Of a DNA stretch of 6,901 nt, positions 1 through 5,007 are shown piece after piece. Below the pieces are notes generated by a model. That model saw only the letters and a list, made by a program, of their open reading frames with translations. It was not told the DNA's origin and did not search any database. Within the stretch, counting starts at the first letter, position 1. Every line of letters starts with the position of its first letter. The stretch comes from Candidatus Tariuqbacter arcticus (GTDB lineage: Bacteria > Electryoneota > Tariuqbacteria > Tariuqbacterales > Tariuqbacteraceae), in NCBI GenBank assembly GCA_013202315.1, contig JABMRZ010000231.1, positions 1 through 6,901 on the forward strand, in the 5' to 3' direction. Made by a program: the position numbers and the translations under genes.

Positions 1-10
1 ATAATAAACA

Positions 11-40
11 GGAGATTCTTCACTTCGTTCAGAATGACAA
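11..40. repeat. Probable dispersed intergenic repeat with short dyad
   Basis: This 30-bp element lies downstream of the minus-strand hydrolase gene. Its core ATTCT...AGAAT forms a 5-bp inverted repeat around an 11-nt centre that contains CACTTCGTTC. From general knowledge, closely similar elements (GATTCTTCGCTTCGCTCAGAATGAC-like) occur many times in the spacers of diverse bacterial and metagenomic genomes. Only one copy is visible here, so repeat status is inferred by recognition and not shown within the window. It could act as a weak transcript end for the hydrolase gene, but it has no U-tract typical of an intrinsic terminator. Confidence 0.5.
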
Positions 41-111
41 ATTCAATGAATCCAGACTTTTACAAGATGTTCTATAAATATCAAATTTTAAAAATCGGAT
101 TTCCCCAGGAT

Positions 112-1116
112 TCAACCCGAGAGGTTTTCTGTTGTCAGCACCAGCCCTTCATAAGCGATGTGGATATTGCATTTGAGCGAATTGTTGTTTAGTATTTGCT
201 GATACTGATCGGTTTTCTTACAGAGGCTGACGATTTTCTCATCGTCATAGGTTGGTTCATGGTGGAACATAACCAGATTTCTAACATTCGCTTCCATCGC
301 CATTTCAATGCCAATCATAGCTGAAGAGTGTCCCCAGTCTTCCTTCGCCAGCGCTTCAGTCAAAGTGTATTGGGTGTCGAAGATGAGGATGTCGGCATTT
401 TGGAAAAATTCGATATATTCGGCTACTTTTGAATGCTGGAGATGCTTGTATTCAGCATCGGAAGCATAGATGATGACATCACCGTCTTCACCTTCGAAGC
501 GGTAGCTGAAGCACCTTCCCGGATGCGATAGTTCGTGCATTATAACGCGGGTATTCCCGATATTGAACGGGCTATCAGGTGAAATTTGGACGCATTTCTT
601 ATCCGCTCCCAAAACATTCCATGGAACCGGAAAGTGCCAGGGATTATGCTGGCTCCGCAGCCGGTCCTCGAGATTATCGTGCCCGCCGTAGAAATTGAGT
701 CGATTGCCCTTGATGAATATGGGGGTGAAAAAGGGCAGTCCGCAGATATGATCCCAGTGAGTATGACTTAGGAAAATGGAAGCTTTACCTTCGCCTAGCC
801 CGAATTCATCCTGCATAAGCTGGCTGCCCAGCGCTCGCAGCCCGGAACCGCAATCGACGATAATCAGTTCACCGTCGTCGGGAATAATCTGGACGCAGGG
901 TGTATTTCCGCCGATAGTCCCCCGCTCTTCGATAGGCAGACTATCCAGGAAGGCGGAAATAATATCAGTTTGTTCACCCTCAAGTTTTGCCTCGGGGGAA
1001 TTGTCCAAACTAAGGCTTCGCGCTTTCCAGATGGCGGATATCAGTTTTTTTCGGACTTCAGGGGAAGTCAGCGGGGTTGGCAGTGAACCGCGCACTCCCC
1101 AAAATTTCACCTTCAT
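112..1116 (-). CDS. MBL-fold metallo-hydrolase (phosphodiesterase-like)
   Basis: This 334-aa protein of the metallo-beta-lactamase superfamily has no signal peptide and is predicted to be a cytoplasmic, two-metal hydrolase. It opens with the family-typical 'MKVKFWGVRGSLPTP', then GGNTPCV (69-75) and DCGSGLRALG (88-97). The metal motif HTHWDH is at 118-123. Further likely ligands are His198 (SHPG), Asp220 (YASD) and His263 (WGHSS), so the site looks complete. Proteins with this opening are related to PhnP and cyclic-nucleotide phosphodiesterase-like MBL enzymes, but substrates vary and none can be assigned here. A helical, charged insertion at roughly 19-66 separates GSLPTP from GGNTPCV, which are nearly adjacent in short relatives. 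The ATG at 1114-1116 fits the conserved N-terminus; upstream there is only a weak purine stretch (AGAG). It is transcribed away from the surface-protein genes, so no functional link to them is evident. Confidence 0.9.
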   Translation of the reverse strand: MKVKFWGVRGSLPTPLTSPEVRKKLISAIWKARSLSLDNSPEAKLEGEQTDIISAFLDSLPIEERGTIGGNTPCVQIIPDDGELIIVDCGSGLRALGSQLMQDEFGLGEGKASIFLSHTHWDHICGLPFFTPIFIKGNRLNFYGGHDNLEDRLRSQHNPWHFPVPWNVLGADKKCVQISPDSPFNIGNTRVIMHELSHPGRCFSYRFEGEDGDVIIYASDAEYKHLQHSKVAEYIEFFQNADILIFDTQYTLTEALAKEDWGHSSAMIGIEMAMEANVRNLVMFHHEPTYDDEKIVSLCKKTDQYQQILNNNSLKCNIHIAYEGLVLTTENLSG

Positions 1117-1336
1117 CTAAGTCTGCTCTATATTTGATGTTTTAACAAAGTCAGATATATATAACCGTAGAACTAAGTCTGAGGAATAACCCCAAGCCGA
1201 CAAAAATGAAATATTTCAATATAAGATTATTGAATTAAATTGTCAAGTTGATTTATCACATCTTTGAAAATTCTTTTCTTATTATACTCTTTCTTTGGAA
1301 AAATGTCCGATGTAGTGAGCTTGTTCCGGTGCTTCT

Positions 1337-1357
1337 GGACGGGTATCAGACCCGCCC
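1337..1357. repeat. GC-rich imperfect hairpin, possible dispersed repeat
   Basis: GGACGGGT, a 5-nt loop ATCAG, and ACCCGCCC form an 8-bp stem with a single A-C mismatch. It stands out as a GC-rich island within an AT-rich spacer, and its sequence resembles GGCGGGT...ACCCGCC intergenic repeats known from many genomes (recognition, not shown here). No T-run follows directly, although a T-rich stretch begins about 13 nt later. It may be a mobile palindromic repeat or a transcript-processing structure. Confidence 0.4.
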
Positions 1358-1412
1358 GCAGCCATTTAGATTATTTTTATAGCGAGAGGGTAAATTATCG
1401 TATCTTTATCCA

Positions 1413-1443
1413 AAGCGCAGAGTAAGGAACCATTCTGTCGCTT
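1413..1443 (+). other. Candidate leader hairpin upstream of the lipoprotein gene
   Basis: AAGCG-CAGA pairs with TCTG-T-CGCTT, giving nine base pairs with one bulged T and a 12-nt loop, about 100 nt before the lipoprotein start. If transcription begins upstream of it, it would lie in the 5' untranslated region. It matches no riboswitch I recognise, and a hairpin of this size can arise by chance. Confidence 0.25.
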
Positions 1444-1532
1444 GAGCATTAAAATAATTATAGATTTCCCTTTAAATCCCAACCCATTCCGTCTGCAGCT
1501 AATCAGAGTGAAGTAGACACCCGTCCAAAATT

Positions 1533-1537
1533 AGGAG
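1533..1537 (+). promoter_or_regulatory. Shine-Dalgarno AGGAG for the lipoprotein gene
   Basis: AGGAG lies 5 nt before the ATG at 1543. It fixes that start and shows that this genome uses canonical SD signals for at least some genes. The same motif and spacing were used to re-assign the start of the propeller gene at 3200. Confidence 0.8.
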
Positions 1538-1542
1538 TTTCA

Positions 1543-2763
1543 ATGAGATTATTTAGAACCGTCTTAACGATTGTGGCGCTATGTGCTGTTATCATAATCC
1601 TCGCCTGTTCCGATGAAGGAGAGGGCATAGTCGAGGTTATTGAACCGCCCCAGCTCGAATCCATTTCACTCCCGGATAAGATGGCGTTGGGCTCTGAATA
1701 TATGCACATTTTCCAAGCAGTATTGAGCGGCGATTTCAGCGAAGTCGAAGTGAAATGCTCGCTGATGGATGATGAAAATTATACATTGGATATATTTTCC
1801 CTGTTGGACGACGCCGGGGCATTTCAAATCACCGGGGAACCGGAATTCGCATCACCTACCAGCGGAGATGTGGTCGCTGGCGATGGTATTTTCACTCGGA
1901 AAGTCAATGCGCTTTTCACCAATGTTGAAGGACTATACACCGCGTATTTCACAGTAACCGCCGCTGATTCGGACACCATCGCGGTTGAAGATTACGGCAT
2001 TCAGGTTTATTTCAATCAGCCGCCGGAATTATCCCAGCCCAATCTTCCGCCTTTGCTTGAAAGCGGCTTCTCCCCTTTCAACTTGGAAATATCGGTCAGC
2101 GACCCTCAAGGATATTCGGACATCGTTACGGTCGAATTTGAGCTTCTGCCGCTGGGGATGGAATATGATATGTATGACCCGGAAATGGATGGGATTTTCA
2201 CCTATTATATGCAGCCTTCATTCTCTGCGGGCATATTTACGGGGGATTATATATTCCGTTTCACGGCGGTGGATTCGATAGGGGAAACATCGCTTCCCCT
2301 GGATGTGGAAGTCTACATTGAAAATGAACCTCCCTCGCTGGCGAATGCGGCGTTGGATGCTGAATCGATATCCACCGATCCCATCAGCGGCGATTCGCTC
2401 CTCAAAGTCCCCGATCCCGGAGACCTGCTCGAAGTGAAGGTTACTGTAGAAGTTTCCGACCACCAGGGACTTGAAGATATCGATTATGTCTATATAGACT
2501 ATGAAAGACCTACTGGCGTATGGACTCTGGATTACCCCATGGCGGATAACGGGCTGGAATGGGATCTGGAGCAATACTTGGCGGGATTCCCCTATTTAGG
2601 CGATGAAACCGCTGGAGACGGTATTTACACCTTCACAAAGCTGTATATCACCACCGATACTTCTGCGGTAGACACCGGTATGCACAAATTTCATTTCCAT
2701 TGCTTTGATAAAGTGAACCAGCCGGCGGATTCCATCTGCATAAACCTGCTGTTTGAGCTGTAG
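1543..2763 (+). CDS. Surface lipoprotein with three GDGIYT-type Ig-like modules
   Basis: This 406-aa exported lipoprotein has a basic n-region (MRLFR), a hydrophobic core at 7-20 and lipobox ILAC with Cys22 as the acylated residue, followed by an acidic stretch (SDEGEGIVE) that favours release to the outer membrane. The rest is beta-rich and repetitive. Modules at about 35-158, 175-262 and 295-406 each contain a hallmark turn: VAGDGIFT (111-118), MDGIFT (215-220) and AGDGIYT (357-363). Two modules also contain 'SVSDPQG...' or 'EVSDHQG...' strands. This pattern resembles the Ig-like 'choice-of-anchor X' proteins of metagenomic bacteria. No catalytic motif is visible, so a structural, adhesive or ligand-binding surface role is likely. 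The AGGAG-ATG start is firm. The last two codons' worth of sequence (CTG TAG) also forms the first unit of a tandem heptamer array. Confidence 0.85.
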   Translation: MRLFRTVLTIVALCAVIIILACSDEGEGIVEVIEPPQLESISLPDKMALGSEYMHIFQAVLSGDFSEVEVKCSLMDDENYTLDIFSLLDDAGAFQITGEPEFASPTSGDVVAGDGIFTRKVNALFTNVEGLYTAYFTVTAADSDTIAVEDYGIQVYFNQPPELSQPNLPPLLESGFSPFNLEISVSDPQGYSDIVTVEFELLPLGMEYDMYDPEMDGIFTYYMQPSFSAGIFTGDYIFRFTAVDSIGETSLPLDVEVYIENEPPSLANAALDAESISTDPISGDSLLKVPDPGDLLEVKVTVEVSDHQGLEDIDYVYIDYERPTGVWTLDYPMADNGLEWDLEQYLAGFPYLGDETAGDGIYTFTKLYITTDTSAVDTGMHKFHFHCFDKVNQPADSICINLLFEL

Positions 2764-2819
2764 GCGATAGGCTATGGGCTGTAGGCGATGGGCGATGGGC
2801 TATGGGCTGTGGGCTATGG
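2757..2819 (+). repeat. Nine-unit heptamer array overlapping the lipoprotein stop codon
   Basis: Nine consecutive 7-bp units fit the consensus GC[T/G][A/G]T[A/G]G with no gap: GCTGTAG, GCGATAG, GCTATGG, GCTGTAG, GCGATGG, GCGATGG, GCTATGG, GCTGTGG, GCTATGG. The first unit supplies the final Leu codon and the TAG stop of the lipoprotein gene. Variation is confined to three positions, which suggests maintained unit structure and not random low complexity. There are no unique spacers, so it is not a CRISPR array. It resembles the short tandemly repeated repetitive sequences (STRR heptamers) described in cyanobacteria. Confidence 0.9.
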
Positions 2820-2909
2820 GCGTGTAAATTGACATATCGAATTAGTACTACTTTGTTATGTAGATTTTCATGCGAATGCGGTTCGTGCGTTTTGATTGAA
2901 TTTCGCCTT

Positions 2910-2937
2910 GTAGGGGCGTTTAATTAAACGCCCCTAC
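2910..2937. repeat. Perfect 28-bp palindrome (dispersed palindromic repeat)
   Basis: Each half-site is GTAGGGGCGTTTAA and the second half is its exact reverse complement, so the element is a perfect 28-bp palindrome that could fold as a 12-bp stem with a TTAA loop. The GTAGGGGCG...CGCCCCTAC outer arms match a class of intergenic palindromes common in many bacterial genomes (recognition). No T-run follows on either strand. It could end the lipoprotein transcript or protect it from 3' exonucleases, or simply be a mobile REP-like element. Confidence 0.75.
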
Positions 2938-3086
2938 CAAGAACATATTCGCTTGAGTGTTTTTAACTCTCCGCAGTCAACACCTTTCATTAGTGAATGA
3001 ATTGCTCTATAACTGCGAAGCCACCTCTTCCGGGCGAAGTTCCATCCGAGGCGTAGTGCCTAAATTCTGAGATTCGTATTTTTTCT

Positions 3087-3112
3087 GACAAGAAATCATT
3101 TAATATCTTGTC
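3087..3112. promoter_or_regulatory. Inverted repeat, candidate operator or hairpin upstream of the propeller gene
   Basis: GACAAGAAAT, six nucleotides, then ATATCTTGTC form a 10-bp dyad with one mismatched pair. It lies about 90 nt before the TTG start at 3200 and directly abuts a TATATA hexamer (3114-3119), as expected of an operator beside a promoter. CTGACA at 3085-3090 is close to a -35 consensus, but its 23-nt distance to TATATA is too long, so the promoter itself is uncertain. Confidence 0.35.
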
Positions 3113-3155
3113 TTATATAGAGTTGGAAAGTTTCAAAAAACCGAAGATTTATCAA

Positions 3156-3176
3156 ACTTTTAACTTTTAATTTCTA
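3156..3176 (+). repeat. Three-unit heptamer array (ACTTTTA) in the propeller leader
   Basis: The units are ACTTTTA, ACTTTTA and ATTTCTA (two substitutions), in contiguous 7-bp periodicity, ending 23 nt before the re-assigned start codon. It shares the 7-bp period of the arrays that follow genes in this window but is not next to a recognisable stop codon. With only three units in an AT-rich leader, chance is a reasonable alternative. Confidence 0.5.
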
Positions 3177-3189
3177 GCTTGTCTGGGTC

Positions 3190-3194
3190 AGGAG
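3190..3194 (+). promoter_or_regulatory. Shine-Dalgarno AGGAG that decides the propeller start
   Basis: AGGAG ends 5 nt before the in-frame TTG at 3200, the same arrangement as the lipoprotein gene. The farther-upstream TTG at 3179 has no SD-like sequence before it, only AT-rich repeat, and would place this SD inside the coding region. Confidence 0.7.
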
Positions 3195-3199
3195 TTGCT

Positions 3200-4690
3200 T
3201 TGCGTGCGCGACTTTTTATAATCGTTTTTTTAATATCTTCCGCCGCCTGGGGGCAATTGCCGGGAGTAACCGGTTTTCAGTTGGACAGCTTGAATTGGGG
3301 GGGGGAATTGTTATCCAACGCCATTATCGATATGCAGGGGGATGATGATTTTGGCGCAATTTTCCTCGGTACCGGTGCGGGGCTTTCCCGTTTTGAGGTT
3401 ACCATACAAAGTCCTGCGCCCGGGGAGTACACCTTCCTGGATTCCCTGTGGACCTCTTACACCCATAATGAAGGATTGGGTAAAGGCGGAGTCTCCGGGC
3501 TGGACATCGTGAACGGGATGATATGGGTGGCGACCGCATTCGATACTTCCACATCGTTAGGTCATATGACCGCCGGGGGGGGAATCTCCTGGACTGCAGA
3601 TCCCGATAGCGGCTGGGCGTGGATGCCGCAGCCCGTCGATGACCCCGACGACACCACTTTGGGCACTCCAACCACCACCAACATTCAGAACATCACCTAC
3701 GACATTGCCATTACCGACACCGCTGTATGGATTGCCTCATTCGGCGGGGGGCTGCGCAAATATTCGCTGAACGACAGTGTTTGGTATAACATACCGCCGG
3801 ATGATGATCCGTTCGACGCCTATGCTCGCTACAATCACCGGGCTTTTTCGGTGATAGCGCCGGAATCGCTGTTATTTGCGGGGACCGCCAGCGGCATCAA
3901 TAAATCGGCGGACGGGGGGGAAACCTGGGTCAATTATAATCATTCGGATGATGGCATTTCCGGGAATTTCATAACCGCTTTGGCTTATCAGCGCACTTCC
4001 GAACGGGACATCATCTGGGCGGCGACCTGGCCGACCGATAGATATGAAACCGAATATCACTCGGTTTCCAAGTCGGAAAATTGGGGGCTTACCTGGAGCG
4101 TGTGTTCCGATTTGGACGGTCAGTTCACTCACAATTTCGCCTTTGACGATTCGATAGCCTACGCCGCCACCGATGACGGTTTATGGAAATCGGTCGATTA
4201 CGGCGAAAGCTGGTATTTGATTCCTCAGATCGAAGGCGTCAACTACGAATATTCGATACTCGAACCGGAAGTTTATTCCTGCGCTAAGTATGGCGGTCAG
4301 CTTTGGGTGGGGACCACGGACGGGCTGGCTTCTTCGCCGGATTATGGGAATACCTGGTGGGTATACCGGGCTTTCGTTTCCACGGCTGAAGCGGGGGAGC
4401 CGGACACTTACGCCTATCCCAATCCCTATTCACCGGCGCGGTGGGAAGCGGTTCGCCTGCAGTATAATTTGACCGCCCCGGCTTATATTACGGTCAAGGT
4501 TTACGATTTTGCTATGGATTATGTGGCGACAGTCTGCGACGGCAAATACCGGGGACTGCCGGGTGATTGGTATGAAACCTGGGATGGGGTCAACGCTCAG
4601 GGGGAGATAGTCGCCAACGGGGTTTACTTTTACAGATTGGAGAAGTCGGGGCAGGGGACGGCTTGGGGGAAGATTGTTATTTTGGATTGA
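3200..4690 (+). CDS. Secreted Asp-box propeller protein with FlgD-like/T9SS-type C-terminal domain
   Basis: This 496-aa protein starts at TTG 3200, which follows AGGAG and gives a clean signal peptide: MRARLF, hydrophobic IIVFLISSAA, cleavage likely after AWG at about residue 18. An alternative TTG at 3179 adds seven residues before the basic region. The body looks like a beta-propeller. Asp-box (BNR-like) motifs are SADGGETW (236-243), SENWGLTW (292-299, Asp replaced by Asn), SVDYGESW (331-338) and SPDYGNTW (379-386), with a degenerate TAGGGISW at 124-131. Blades repeat a '.T.xGL.kS' strand, as in ATDDGLWKS. The C-terminal ~93 residues (404-496) carry YPNPYSP (406-412), a 'WDGVNAQGE' turn and GVYFYRL...GKIVIL, which fits FlgD_ig or a type-A T9SS sorting domain. 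Asp boxes are structural, so no enzymatic activity follows from them. Four poly-G tracts lie in the coding sequence. Probably secreted or surface-attached. Confidence 0.85.
   Translation: MRARLFIIVFLISSAAWGQLPGVTGFQLDSLNWGGELLSNAIIDMQGDDDFGAIFLGTGAGLSRFEVTIQSPAPGEYTFLDSLWTSYTHNEGLGKGGVSGLDIVNGMIWVATAFDTSTSLGHMTAGGGISWTADPDSGWAWMPQPVDDPDDTTLGTPTTTNIQNITYDIAITDTAVWIASFGGGLRKYSLNDSVWYNIPPDDDPFDAYARYNHRAFSVIAPESLLFAGTASGINKSADGGETWVNYNHSDDGISGNFITALAYQRTSERDIIWAATWPTDRYETEYHSVSKSENWGLTWSVCSDLDGQFTHNFAFDDSIAYAATDDGLWKSVDYGESWYLIPQIEGVNYEYSILEPEVYSCAKYGGQLWVGTTDGLASSPDYGNTWWVYRAFVSTAEAGEPDTYAYPNPYSPARWEAVRLQYNLTAPAYITVKVYDFAMDYVATVCDGKYRGLPGDWYETWDGVNAQGEIVANGVYFYRLEKSGQGTAWGKIVILD
3297..3305 (+). 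repeat. Nine-G homopolymer in the propeller coding sequence
   Basis: Nine consecutive G residues read TGG GGG GGG GAA (Trp-Gly-Gly-Glu, residues 33-36) near the 5' end of the gene. A one-base slip would truncate the protein just after its signal peptide. Further tracts of 8 G (3575-3582), 6 G (3746-3751) and 7 G (3914-3920) lie in the same gene. The frame is open in this sequence. Confidence 0.85.
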
Positions 4691-4693
4691 AAG

Positions 4694-4728
4694 AATTGTC
4701 ATTGGGCATTGGGCATTTGTCATTTGGA
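4694..4728 (+). repeat. Five-unit heptamer array (ATTGGGC type) after the propeller stop codon
   Basis: The contiguous 7-bp units are AATTGTC, ATTGGGC, ATTGGGC, ATTTGTC and ATTTGGA, beginning 3 nt after the TGA at 4688-4690. Similar CATTGGG/CATTTGTC word arrays are familiar from the spacers of several bacterial groups (recognition). The sequence is open in one frame, which is why a longer TTG ORF appears to run through it from 4674; I treat that as a by-product of the repeat. Confidence 0.85.
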
Positions 4729-4763
4729 TTTGTGATAACATTAGCGAATATAGGTATATATCA

Positions 4764-4892
4764 TTGACCATACTTTATATTATCATTGCAGCATTATTAG
4801 CTTTTGCTGGGCTACTCGTTAATATAATATTATTCCGCTCCGGCAGGATAAAGAATGCTGTCGATAACGCCTTAAAGGCGATGCATAAATAA
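4764..4892 (+). CDS. Putative 42-aa single-span membrane peptide
   Basis: From TTG 4764 the product begins MTILYIIIAALLAFAGLLVN, one strong hydrophobic helix (about residues 3-23), followed by a basic amphipathic tail (FRSGRIKNAVDNALKAMHK). The same frame is open from TTG 4674, but that version would overlap the propeller gene and translate the ATTGGGC array, so I prefer the internal start. A weak SD (AGG at 4752-4754) lies 9 nt upstream. Support is limited to the regular helix-plus-basic-tail design and to the tandem array that starts 1 nt after its TAA, as happens after the solid genes in this window. It is not a recognised family. It could be a chance ORF in AT-rich DNA. Confidence 0.35.
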   Translation: MTILYIIIAALLAFAGLLVNIILFRSGRIKNAVDNALKAMHK

Positions 4893-4893
4893 T

Positions 4894-4928
4894 AGATATT
4901 AGATATTAGATATTTGATATTAGAAATG
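4894..4928 (+). repeat. Heptamer array (AGATATT) after the small-peptide stop codon
   Basis: Three exact AGATATT units, then TGATATT and a degenerate AGAAATG, run in 7-bp register starting 1 nt after the TAA at 4890-4892. Because 7 is not a multiple of 3, TAG (4893, 4900, 4907) falls in all three forward reading frames within 17 bp. It sits at the start of the 115-bp spacer before the PorV-like gene. Confidence 0.85.
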
Positions 4929-4933
4929 ATGTG

Positions 4934-4963
4934 TTAATCCAATAGTGTAGGATAGTTTATACT
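4934..4963 (+). promoter_or_regulatory. Candidate promoter for the PorV-like gene
   Basis: TATACT at 4958-4963 is one mismatch from a sigma-70 -10 consensus and lies about 45 nt upstream of the ATG at 5008. The best -35 at 18-nt spacing is the weak TTAATC (4934-4939). It would start transcription after the AGATATT array and make the PorV-like and phosphodiester-glycosidase genes a separate two-gene unit. If the host is a Bacteroidetes-like bacterium with a different promoter consensus, this reading fails. Confidence 0.3.
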
Positions 4964-5007
4964 GTAATCACCGCCTATAAAACTTTCACAATAAACCGGT
5001 TCACCAA

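Larger units (their letters stand above)
1117..1542. other. Divergent AT-rich spacer between hydrolase and lipoprotein genes
   Basis: This 426-bp gap separates divergent genes and so should hold the promoters of both. I see no convincing coding sequence. A TATACT hexamer at 1283-1288 could be a -10 element for the plus strand, but no -35 lies at the right distance. On the minus strand a TATATATA stretch near 1155-1162 lies about 40 nt upstream of the hydrolase start and could be its -10 region. Two hairpins, annotated separately, lie at 1337-1357 and 1413-1443. CTAAGTCTG occurs twice (1117-1125 and 1173-1181) upstream of the hydrolase gene. Confidence 0.5.
2820..3199. other. Non-coding spacer before the propeller gene
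   Basis: This 380-bp AT-rich spacer has no credible ORF. It contains a perfect 28-bp palindrome (2910-2937), an inverted repeat (3087-3112), a possible -10 hexamer TATATA (3114-3119), a three-unit heptamer array (3156-3176) and the ribosome-binding site (3190-3194). TTGACA at 2829-2834 matches a -35 consensus, but the nearest -10-like sequence is too far away for a convincing promoter. Confidence 0.5.

Noticed and set aside
776..1120. Plus-strand 114-codon ORF opposite the hydrolase gene
   Set aside because: It is antisense to the conserved MBL motifs and has a Pro/Ser-rich composition typical of a shadow frame, without domain signals.
1117..1181. CTAAGTCTG direct repeat (1117-1125 and 1173-1181) as an operator pair
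   Set aside because: Nine bases twice in a spacer is weak evidence, the first copy touches the start codon, and no dyad or promoter is clearly associated.
1985..2574. Overlapping ORFs in other frames within the lipoprotein gene
   Set aside because: The lipoprotein frame has an SD, a signal peptide and repeated motifs; the alternatives have none of these and shift-frame composition.
2757..2819. CRISPR array
   Set aside because: Units are 7 bp and contiguous, with no unique spacers and no cas genes nearby.
2829..2862. Promoter with TTGACA at 2829
   Set aside because: The nearest -10-like sequence is over 20 nt away and no gene begins within 300 bp.
4674..4763. Longer (72-aa) version of the small membrane ORF
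   Set aside because: It would start inside the propeller gene and translate the ATTGGGC heptamer array; the internal TTG gives a cleaner membrane peptide.
4994..5001. AACCGGTT palindrome just before the PorV-like start codon
   Set aside because: Eight bases are too short to call a regulatory site without further copies.
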